Origin: Ophiodon elongatus
Taxonomy: Eukaryota; Chordata; Actinopteri; Perciformes; Hexagrammidae
Reading direction: 5' to 3'
DNA length: 64,000 bases
Assembly: GCA_016806645.1 (NCBI GenBank)
Contig: JACSYO010001818.1
Coordinates: 693,001 to 757,000 of the forward strand
Below the pieces are notes generated by a model that had not been told where the DNA came from, searched no databases, and saw nothing but the letters and a program-made list of their open reading frames with translations. Made by a program: the position numbers and the translations under genes. This document shows, in pieces, positions 47,622-57,600 of the stretch (positions are counted from its first letter, which is position 1; each line of letters starts with the position of its first letter).

Positions 47622-49483
47622 CGGAGCAGTGCTTTTAATCAGTGTTATGGATAGTTTTAATTTGGCAATGCTTAATATTCCTGCTCCCATTGCACTCAGA
47701 TAGTGTTTAAGCTGCAGAATTGAATTTTTCAGAATGAATCACCGCGAGTGCACTATGCACCAGTAGCACGGATGATTCAAGTTGAAAAATAACACGGTTT
47801 TCTACCCCCTCTGCCAAAGGAGGATGGATAAGCTGCTGCTGAAAAGAGTTCACACATCACACAGACAACTATGATTACTGAGAAATATCTATCTCACGTA
47901 CTATAAAAAGAACCACAATGCTTCATATAGGGGATTAATATTGCTTTTTGGAGTATTACAAAGCGAGCAGGGAGACTGTACTTGTGTTCAGGCCACCACA
48001 TAAACACAACACCCACGTAGTACCTGTGACCAAACCACTGGAGTGACTAGAAACGCGCATTGTATAATTATTAAGGGGCTGATTCAAATTTAATTTGTCT
48101 GAATGTCAGTTGAAGATCAATTAATTGTCGAGGGTAAAGCAGCACATCAGCACCTTTATCCCTCAGTGTCAGACCAGGAGCATCACGTTGTCGGTTGTAT
48201 TAGGACAATACAGGATTGTGACTGTGAAATAATCGTCAAGCCACAATTCATCCTTTTAAAGTTCAAAGTCTGGAGTCTGAGCTGAAGGAGATTCTGGTAA
48301 ACATATGCGCCGTAGATCGTTTCATATGATTGTGCGGCAGAAACGGACCAGAAGTCGGCATTGAGAAAGGAAATAGAAAATAGAAATAGACGATATTCTC
48401 ACTGATGTTCTTGTTTACTCATGTAGGTCATATAGAAGCATCATTCATCAATCAAAGTGTGGGTAGAAAGCAACATAAACCTCACAAACTATACTTTGAA
48501 ATTTTCTGATTTCTCATTCTGTAATGAGTCATAGATGTCGGCAAGAGAATGTTAAAGAAGTAATCTATATGCATATCTTCACTATGTGTATTTTGACCCT
48601 TGCCCATCTCCTTACTTTCACACCTACCCGTTTACTTGTTGTGGGTGGCTGCAGCACCCTGTGTACCTGCGACACCATGTACTGTGGTGTAAATCTAATT
48701 GTGACGTTTCTCATATCACACGTATAATGAAAGTCAAATATATATCACAGACGTCATATTTAGGAGTTATAATGTACGTGCTTTGACGTTTTGGAGTTTG
48801 ATTTAGCCCGTGACCATCGGGCAGAATCAATCAATAAAATTAAGCTATGATGCGTCCAGCAAATCATTTAACCAACCGATATGGGCGACATTAAACATCG
48901 ATTTGAAAAAGAGCATGACATCACATGTATGAACAATGTACACAAACCTGTTATTGCACCTGCTGGCTCACTGTCACACTGACTAATTAGCCATTTAACT
49001 GTTTGCTTGAAAAAAAATTAATTTAGATAATTGATTGTTTTTTTTTTCTTTTTTTTTGCAATGAAGTTAATTATAGTTACTTCTTTTTCTTTTTTAGTCT
49101 TTATTTTTGGATGGTAGCTAAGGGGCAATATTCTTTCTTCTGCCATCCACAACTTTTCTAAATTGGGTAACTTTGTACATTTTGGGAGAGAATGGAATAG
49201 AGGTAGAGAAGCTAAAGCAACATTACAGGGTCATTCAATAGCTACACAAAACCAGGCAATTTTCATTTTTGAAAGCAAAAATAGCAGAAATCTATTAATT
49301 GGCTTCTCAATTGTGAATGTTTGTGAAGTCATTTCTGACAGTAAACCACATATTTTGGAGTTTTTACCTTGGGTTCTGAGCAATTGTGTTGAGAAAATAA
49401 TTGTTAGTTTTATTAACTTATGGTTATAAAAAAACTTTCCTGCAGAAAGTATATGTACATATCCATCTATCCACATATACATA
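47622..49483. other. Unique noncoding sequence
   Basis: T-rich blocks near 49036-49060 and 49081-49096. Frames at 49163-49482 overlap on both strands in A+T-rich DNA and lack domains. Confidence 0.55.
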
Positions 49484-49518
49484 CATATCTATCTATCTAT
49501 CTATATATAGGTATATAT

Positions 49519-49574
<56 letters not shown>
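49484..49574. repeat. (TATC)n-(GATA)n inverted microsatellite
   Basis: A short TCTA block (about five units) is followed by TATATAGGTATATATA and about 13 GATA units. The two blocks are reverse complements and can fold into a hairpin. Confidence 0.97.
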
Positions 49575-49919
49575 CGAGTTAGAGAGATTGATAGAAAGAG
49601 AGATAGACAGGTTTAATAAGGGCTGGAGCAGTGCAACGTTTTATATTTTCTATTTATTAAGAGTGCCAGCACTCTTCCTATCCTGGCTGGATATGGATAC
49701 CATGAACTTAACATTTTAAAAACACCCTGACATTGTCTACTGTACCGCATGTGTTGTGTCTTGGTAATTGAACAAATAATTGGAAGGAGTAGTCTACTGT
49801 GTACTGACGTGCAACGATGGAGGTAAACATCAGTAGCGGGGACAACAGCAGTAGTGTGAGTGCTTTGACAACGATCTGACAGCGGATGGATAAAACATCG
49901 CAGTGCTCCAGCCCTTCAT
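49575..49919. other. Noncoding sequence, microsatellite fringe then unique
   Basis: Degenerate AGAG/GATA words to about 49608, then unique sequence. No gene recognised. Confidence 0.55.
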
Positions 49920-50300
49920 TATTAAACCTGTCAGCTGATGCCTCTCCGCCTGTTATGTATGTTGATAGCCGGCACATTATGTTGCCGGATGCATGCCACC
50001 TCTGAAAAATTAAAGCATTCCTCTCATCTGCCTGCCCACCGTCATTTAATTAGCGGCGATGCAGCACCCTCAGCCATTAGTCTCCCATCCAAACTGGCCA
50101 TCATTTGTAACAACAGCGAAATATTATTGCTGTGCACGGAACAGGAGCCAAATATATCTGCACAGGTACACAGAAACAATGGCACGGTGTACGGCAAACA
50201 GCCAGCATGCCTCGTGAGTCTTTCAGGGTGGAAGCTATTATTCATCCGCTATTGGTACAGTTTGCATTATACTGTAGCAACACTATGCAGGTAGTCACTT
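49920..50300. promoter_or_regulatory. Candidate conserved noncoding element
   Basis: A repeat-free, balanced block of nearly 400 bases between two large microsatellites. It has CTGTCAGCTGATG (E-box plus MEIS/TALE-like TGTCA), CATTTAATTAGCGG (homeodomain TAATTA) and CAGCCATTAG. A 118-codon plus-strand frame crosses it (49938-50294), overlapped by a 67-codon minus-strand frame. Neither has a known domain, and the frame opens with hydrophobic and Cys-rich sequence of no recognisable family. Enhancer-like by texture only. Confidence 0.3.
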
Positions 50301-50772
50301 ATACATGTATAATTAAAAGGAAATGTGTGAGCAAAAATATTTAACCTGTTCCACATGCTCCTTTTATAAGCTCTCTTGTACCCTCCAGTATTATAGGATT
50401 ATAAGAATGTTTACTTAGTACTGCGTTTATCTTAAATTGAATTCATACGATTTTAAAGCATCCATCAAATGATCCCCAGGGAGGAAGGCCGTGGTATCAG
50501 GCTGCCTCACCAGTGTGGCTAAACCTCTTTAAACATCTCCGGCTGATGTCTGAAATAGGGTTTCATGACAATAACACTTTCACTTTGGGGACGCGTATGA
50601 AAGAAGGTCAGGTGCAGGCACTGCTCTGTTTCCTCCAATAATCTAAACTGATTCTCTGAAAGGCTAATAGATGGCATCTGATTTGCATGTAAATTATCGT
50701 GAAGTCTCTGGTGATCTACGATTCTCAATCTGATTTAGTAGCGATGGAACGGCAGGGGAGGAGCTGGATATA

Positions 50773-50774
<2 letters not shown>
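50301..50774. other. Unique noncoding sequence
   Basis: Nothing recognised. Confidence 0.6.
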
Positions 50775-50837
<63 letters not shown>

Positions 50838-50849
50838 TGTGGGGGGGGG
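50775..50849 (+). repeat. (GT)31 microsatellite with G9 tail
   Basis: Sixty-two bases of pure GT, then CTGT and nine G residues. Confidence 0.98.
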
Positions 50850-51344
50850 AGCACAAAGCAGGGAGAAAACATCAACAAATGGGGATTCTTTTTTTCTTTC
50901 ACTTTGGCAACTAGATAAGCATTTTAATCATGTATCAGATTTCTTGGCCCTCTCTACCTCCACTCTTGGAGCGAGCCTCCTATTCGTTTAGGATCCTTTT
51001 CATTTTTCTTTCGTTGGCTCAGCTCTCCCCCGACAATAATACAATTCGGGTGAGATACAAAAGATGACCTGTACCGGCTTTGCACAAGCATGACTCATAT
51101 ATGCAAGGTGTGTTTAGCTTTTAGCAGCATACAAGGAGGTTGTCAAATTTGTAGTGGTTGGGTTTTTGTTCCAGGCAGGTTAGACCGTATTAATGCATCA
51201 TATTTTATACTGATCATACCTTTTGAATGTCAAATTTCGATCTGCAAAGAAACCCGTAACTATAACTGTCTGATACTTTTAGTGAGTAAGTCAAAAGTAG
51301 CATGAAATAGAAAAAAAAACTTAAAGCATAAGTATCCCCCAAAA
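50850..51344. other. Unique noncoding sequence
   Basis: Nothing recognised. Confidence 0.6.
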
Positions 51345-51400
51345 TGTACAGTACTTGAGTAAATGTACTAGTTATTTTCCGCCACTGCATTAGTTACTTC
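51345..51400 (-). repeat. Short fragment of fish repeat (GTACTTGAGTAAATGTAC)
   Basis: ACAGTACTTGAGTAAATGTACT followed by TTTCCGCCACTGCA matches the common fish repeat whose split copy is at 11305/12317. Only the terminal part is present. Confidence 0.6.
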
Positions 51401-52329
51401 TGCATATCCATTGTTGGCATTTTTGGATATTGATCAATAACACTGATATTAAGTCTGGGAAAATGAACCTGACTTATTTAATAATTGTATGACCAGTGCA
51501 TACCAGTGTGATCTCTTGCTGAAGGTTTAATAGGATCCACATATTTTGGAAGATGGTGCAAATACCTGTTGCTGTTGTTGACCCATGTGAAAATCATCAT
51601 AATGCAATTCTTGAGATATTGTAAAAAAAACATGTGACATCATTGTACACTCGTTTCCGCACACAGCTTATTTGTTGAGTGCATCATAGTCAGTGTACTA
51701 AGAGGTATGTTGAAGCCAGTCCTGGGGAAATGATGAGTAAGATTGCATGAATCATTGTGCAAGTGGCTGCCAGACTGGTGGTAATCAACTGGGTGACTCT
51801 GAGTTGTTCACTGCAGAACTGGGAGCATAGGGAGAAGGAATTGGAAGCTCTTATGCAAATGATCTATTTCTATTTCCGCATTGAGGTCCAGTAATTGCAG
51901 AATGATTCCCTGTTTGGAAAAACATTTTCTCAGTATCCGTGTTCATTTATGCAGCATAGAGTATTCACATCCCTCCACTTTTACCCATATTTTTTGATGT
52001 GTTGTATTAGTTTCACACACCGAAGATACTGCCAGCTATTTCATAAAGTTTCCTTTTACATAGATGCTCTGAGTGAATTGGAGTTTGTATATGTCACAGA
52101 TTTTTATCGTGAGAGGTAAGCATGTAAGGAGAGATCTGCTGTGTGCTTTCTTGTTTCGGATTTTTCGGATTCTCGCTGTTGCACACCGTCGTGTATGTTT
52201 TGAATACGTCTGTTCCGCACAACGTGATTGGTTGATGCCTTTATGGTGCAAAAAATTGGTTGCTTTCTCACGGCAAAATATTCATGTTCTTTGTGAAAGT
52301 ACTCATGACAAACAACAGTTCATAAAAAT
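51401..52329. other. Unique noncoding sequence
   Basis: No gene recognised. The 137-codon plus-strand frame at 52073-52486 runs into the TA/CA microsatellite (YIYIYTHTY) and has no domain. Confidence 0.55.
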
Positions 52330-52380
52330 ATTATATATATACTGTATATATATATATATATACACACACACATACGTATA
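52330..52380. repeat. Compound (TA)n-(CA)n microsatellite
   Basis: TA runs split by CTG, then five CA units and CATACGTATA. Confidence 0.95.
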
Positions 52381-54256
52381 TTTGATGTGGAGCTGTTTTT
52401 TGCAACTTCAAGTAGTCTTCTATCTTTTCTTACCATTCATATATGTACAAATATCTGCTGTGTTTATCCTTCATAAACATGTCTGAGAACAAATGGAATG
52501 CCACTTGCATCTCAAACAATGGCATTTCTGACAATCCATAATTACTCCTTGAGGGAAAGAAAACTACCTTGACCCAGTGGCCAGCTTATTTATGTTTTTG
52601 TAGTGAAATTTCAGCATCACGAATCAGCCGTGTGTCCAAAGCGAGCAACAGGAATAAATATTAACAGGGCTTCTGACAAAATTTCATCTGAAAACATTGC
52701 ACCGGGCTGCACATTACTGCGCCACTCACGGCCAATTAAGTTGCCTTTGAGAGTTTACACTATTGCAATCAGATGTTACATCTTTTTCAAATACAAAAAA
52801 AACGAAATAATACACTTCCTCATACACACTTTACTCTGCTCTCATGCCATCATTTGCATATGTCCTGAATCAAGAACCAATTTTGAATCCAATCGTGAGA
52901 TATTGAAAGATTCACAGCCCGAATTGTCACCCTCATTGAGACGTGACAACGCCATAAGTCTGTAAATAAAGAAAACAGAACAAAGTCAGATGGATAGAGA
53001 GAAGGGATATTGTACACCATTGGGTCTATAGCGCAAGGAAACAGGGATAACTTTACGAAGCACATGCATTGTGTGTATAAACATCCATATGGTTAATGCT
53101 TTTCCACTGATGCCATGAAAAACACCATGTTATACCCGGCACGTGTTGTTAAGTCATTAAAGCGACACCTTACTATCCTTTAATGGGCCACGGACCCGGG
53201 CAACTTGACACATATCCAAATTATAATGAATAGAGAGGGTCATCCATCTCCTCCAGGAGCAGCAGTTACATCTCTAAAAGTGCTGATCAGCTTGTTTCTA
53301 AAATGATGCACTGTTAATGGTTGCCATATAATGGCTTTCTTAGCGTGTCCATTCATTTTGGAAGTAGTTTAATATATCACCGCATTTTAAGATGTGTGCC
53401 GTCGATTTCCTGTTAGCGCAGCCTCATTTATGTTTATTTAAATATTGAGGATCTTTCAACCAGGGGATACATAAGTGGAAGATGCCGGGACGCTGAGAGC
53501 ACGTTGGCAATTCTTCTGCTGGCTTTCATTATCTGACCAGATCAATTATTCCTATTTTAATCATACATGCCTGACACTAGCCCGACTGCAACGGCAGAGT
53601 GAAATATAAACTGTGTTTTCATGAATACCATGAAGTTTAAATTGAAAGAACAATGACATATTAGGAACAGCCAACAAGTAATATGTAAACACAATTAACT
53701 TAAATGTATTTTTTTGAAAGTTTAACATGGATGATTTGTTTGTTGGCTGCCAACAGTTTGGTCTCATTAGTCATGAATTAATCCTATTAATCGTCATATT
53801 CTTCCCCATGCAATGTGCCTTATGTTAAACAAAAGTTCCTCTGGTCCCTGAGAGCTGCATGAACTAATGTTGTATTTTTTGTCCGTGGACTCTCCAGACC
53901 ATTAATTTATGCAATTTATTTTCTAATGAGTCAATTAAATTCAGATTACAAAAGGGCTAGCAAGTTTAATTAATCTATAATGGATAATTGTCCCACGTCA
54001 TTTGAAACTTTCCCCACTGTATTGAATGTACTCATCACCATGCCGTCACGGACACCTTGCTGTAAATGTGTTTTACTGCGAAAAAGATCACAACTGAGGG
54101 GAACATTTGACCAAAAACAGGACAGTTTTGCTCATTAAAAGTAACTGAAGCACATACTAGATTATATTAATTTGATATCTTGTCTAAATGGTGACACCAA
54201 TTAACACGAGACCGACTGTAACATGAGCCAACATGATATATTGTAATATATTTATC
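52381..54256. other. Repeat-poor noncoding stretch, candidate regulatory patches
   Basis: No gene. Balanced patches at 52600-52760 (120-codon frame without a domain), 52870-52960, 53145-53360 and 53880-54060 resemble conserved noncoding DNA, with words such as CTAATGAGTCAATTAAATTCAG. Not testable here. Confidence 0.45.
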
Positions 54257-54736
54257 TTAAAGGGACAGTTCAGGTTTTTTGAAGAGGGTTAATGTGAGGT
54301 ACTTATCCGTAGTTAGTGTATTTGATATAGTAGAGGGGTTCGGCACACCCACAGTTTGGAGAAGCAAACAGTAGTACCAGCACAAGTGATGTACTGCTGT
54401 GGTCGGGGGCAACCGCAAACTTATTTTAGAAACCTAAGAGAAAGACCCACCTGAAAAATTTATAAGTGTACGCTATATTATGAATATTTTCCGACACAGA
54501 ACTGAAAGTGAAACTCTACTGATGAAACCGATGACATTTTTCAGTTAAATTATATTGATATTTTAGGTGGGCCTTTCTTTTAGGTTTCTAAAATATGTCG
54601 ATGTCCACATCAGTACATTCCTTTGCATTTGTGTCGGTACTGGGGGTGTGGTGACCGCCATCTTTAGTCCGTAATACACTGACTATATAAGTACCTCATA
54701 CGACCCCACATCAAAACAGCGGGACTTTCCCTCTAA
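54257..54736. mobile_element. Foldback MITE with about 200-bp inverted arms
   Basis: The left arm (54257-54460) and right arm (54559-54736) are diverged reverse complements. The ends are TTAAAGGGACAG and, inverted, TTAGAGGGAAAG. Then come GAGGTACTTAT, TAGTGTATT/CAGTGTATT, CACACCC, GTACCAGCACAA/GTACCGACACAA, and finally TTATTTTAGAAACCTAAGAGAAAGACCCACCT against ATATTTTAGAAACCTAAAAGAAAGGCCCACCT. A spacer of about 98 bases separates the arms. No transposase is present. This is a nonautonomous DNA transposon of a type common in teleosts. No clear target-site duplication is visible. Confidence 0.85.
54504..54515 (+). promoter_or_regulatory. ISRE/IRF-like motif in the MITE spacer
   Basis: GAAAGTGAAACT fits the interferon-stimulated response element consensus GAAANNGAAACT exactly. 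It lies in the loop between the MITE arms. Activity is not shown by sequence alone. Confidence 0.35.
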
Positions 54737-55984
54737 GATCAGATGTGTCTTGTAGTTTTGGCCGGCCTATTTAGGAGTCTACACAACTTCAGAGCAGTTG
54801 GTGTATGAGGCTTATTGATTCAGATAGTGTGGTTCTAAACCTGTATTAGAAGTTAAGCATTGTGATGCACTCCAGTATAGAAAAGTGAAAATAAGCAGCA
54901 GAACTACCACTTCATCTGATCTGCAACCCGAAAGTTTGACAATTTAGCACAACTGAACATCCTCTTCAAGTCTTTTCTGTAGAATTGAATGCCTCAACAT
55001 TGTTTGCACGGTCAGGCTGTGTTATATTTCAGCATGAACCACAACCACACAGGGGAAGCAGCAGCATAATTGGCAAAAAAAGTCACATTGTTTCTCTGGC
55101 TTTTTTTTTCTTCTTGTAAAGTGTCGACAGTTGTTAATGTACTGTTAAGAAAGGAAGTTACTCCATTTTGCTCCAGCTGAACAGTTCAAGGCCAGTTGTA
55201 GTTGAGAGCTCAGGAGTAAACAAACTCGAAAAAACGTGTTCGCTGGGAAAAACATTGTGTGCATAAACCAAGTATCCTTGAATAAAACACAAATAAAAGT
55301 TAGAATAAAAGCAAGTAGCATTGATTGTCCACAAATCCATAATTTCTTCTCCCAAAAAATGATTTTTCATGAGTTGTGTGTATTTGTAAATGTCTAAACT
55401 TTTATTTTACAGTCTTTCAAAGTGGTTTTCTTGTTCAGTCATATTCATTCATAATGCCATTCATTCAAATGTATCAACGGGTTGGTAGGAAACCAGACAC
55501 TAACGGCACTTGCACTCTCATGAAAACATTTCACAATTAGCTGGGTTGACGTGACCCTGAGCATCACTTAAAGATTCATAAATTCAAAATAACCAGGAGT
55601 ACTATGTGCTTCCTGCCAGCTCTCCATTATCTTGCTCTCAAAAATGGAAATGGAGAGCTACTGCTGACTGCATTATATTTTTGACGGATGCCCTTTAGTT
55701 TATTGAAGTTTTCTATGACAGGAAACACATAGGGTGGTCAGCAATCACTACCTCTTTCTTGGGTCAATTCCCTTCTAAATTCAATACTCTGACAGAATGT
55801 GGATACATGCAAAATGAGATGGATGCTCTTGACGAGGCCACCCTCATGCGTTATTACCATGTCACTAATCATGTTCTTTTTGTTAAACAAATAACCCTGT
55901 TGTTAATCAAAATTGAGGCATACAACCTGCTGTTTTACTAGTAGTTTGTACAGATTTATATCCATTGTTTGTTAAAACCTACAA
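54737..55984. other. Unique A+T-rich noncoding sequence
   Basis: No gene recognised. Confidence 0.6.
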
Positions 55985-56043
55985 GTTAGAGGAAAAACAC
56001 ATCCATTTTTTTTTTTTTTATTTCTGGTGAACTGTCTCTTTAA
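55985..56043 (-). mobile_element. MITE terminus (TTAAAGAGACAGTTCACC)
   Basis: CTGGTGAACTGTCTCTTTAA is the reverse complement of TTAAAGAGACAGTTCACCAG and differs at one of 16 positions from the end of the 54257 element (TTAAAGGGACAGTTCA). A poly-T block (56006-56019) precedes it. The partner end was not located. Confidence 0.55.
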
Positions 56044-57179
56044 CTTCCTTTGCCTGCTCATCTGACATAGACCTCATTTTTAAGGCAATTGCAAAAAAAA
56101 ATGAGATATTTCACTCTTGATTAGCGACTGGTTGGTTGGCAAATCAGCTGAGTGAAAGAAAAAAAAAATCTAAATTAACTGTAGACTGGCTATTTTCTAC
56201 AGCGACACTATGAAGATTCCCAGGATGTCAGGATTTTGATATCATTGGTCACATGGTGACATATAAGATGCATAAGGTGGGCTGAACCCAAACCCTCAGG
56301 AGACACACAAGATGATTGGCAAGGGCAATGGGAAAGATAAACCCCGCTCCTTATGTAAAATGACCAATCATTCATTATGCATAAATCATGACAAGCTATT
56401 TTATTTTTAGACACTCCTGACATCTCTGAAGTGCAACCTTTTTTATGGTACCAAGCAAACAGTGAGCCCCACGTGGTATTTATTACACGAGGATGTGACA
56501 ACTAAGCCAATAAACACCTGCGCATTCATTTGTCAGCGAGTTGTTGTGTTGACTTAATGTGGCTGTAATTATATTCTAACTGCAATGTATCATTGCTGTA
56601 AAATATGTCCTGTCAGATTAATACATGAACGCTTATATATCTTGTTTTCTTTCTTGGTTTCTTGTTATCTGCAATGGCAATTTTTGTATTCGAATGAAAG
56701 AAAAGACAACAAATGTATCAGTTGTTTCCTTTTCCTTTGTTTTGTTCTTGCTTCAGTTTTGTCTCAACATTTTAAAGCAATTATACAGCGAGAGCAACAT
56801 CACTACTTCCATATCTGACAATATTTGTTTTTAAATCATTAATGTCCATCTGTGAAGTTTTTATTGTGCATGATGAATCGCAACGCAGATAGGTTAAAAC
56901 ATTCTCCAACACTGCCTTTTTAAATCATCCATCATCCAATCATTAAATGGCATTGAACCTCCGTCTTCGCTGACCTCCCGCCTACGGTTGTAAATCTGTG
57001 CTGATGATAATGAGGGCCCACCAGAAGTTAAGGACTCGCAGATCAGAGACTGACAATTAAATCAGCAATAAAGTCAGATTGTGTGCTAGTGTGTGGGCAA
57101 TGTTCAGTTATATATATGTACACAAAACATAAAACGTTCATGTCATTATGTTGAAAAAAAGTGACATTGCGTTTCTTCC
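56044..57179. other. Unique A+T-rich noncoding sequence
   Basis: No gene recognised. Frames at 56208-56834 have no domains. Confidence 0.55.
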
Positions 57180-57600
57180 ATAGCGTACTTGCTGTCTTCT
57201 GAGACACGGTTGGTCAGTAAAGAAGCTAATCAACTGCTATTTATTATGTATTTTCCTGAGCAACATTGTCATACACGTATCTTTACAATGTGGCGTCGGC
57301 TTCATCTTTCACTATTGCGTATTGCAAAGTACATTTGCAGACGTGTTGATCGGCCAAAATACTTGCTTCAACTCCACTCCCTAAAAAAGTGGGTAAGACT
57401 GGAGTAGACTTTGTCGAGCAGCTCTCCCTGCTTGAGATTAGACTCTGTCTGACTGCCCCTTCTCCTCGGCCTCTGGAGGCCGCACCACGAATCCAGGAAA
57501 AGAAGCGCTTTAGTTTCCATTAGTTTGAAATCCCCACTGATGATATCGCTGGCAGGTAAGTTTAGGAACTGCTCACAGCTCACCTCTGTGACATAGACGG
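57180..57600. promoter_or_regulatory. Repeat-free balanced block, exon-like or regulatory
   Basis: A G+C-balanced block in A+T-rich flanks. A 71-codon minus-strand frame (57368-57583) has ordinary amino-acid composition but no domain I recognise. On the plus strand GCTGGCAGGTAAGT (57549-57562) is a strong donor-like sequence, although stop codons precede it closely. It could be a noncoding-RNA exon, an unrecognised short coding exon or an enhancer. Confidence 0.25.

Noticed and set aside
49484..49574. CRISPR-like array
   Set aside because: Tetranucleotide microsatellite; no spacers, and the sequence is vertebrate.
49938..50294. 118-codon plus-strand frame as a secreted Cys-containing protein
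   Set aside because: The hydrophobic start is suggestive, but a minus-strand frame overlaps, there is no family match, and the block reads better as regulatory DNA.
50699..50991. Cys-Val repeat frames
   Set aside because: Translation of the (GT)31 microsatellite.
52073..52486. 137-codon plus-strand frame
   Set aside because: It includes the TA/CA microsatellite (Tyr-Ile, Thr-His run) and has no domain; the rest is A+T-rich.
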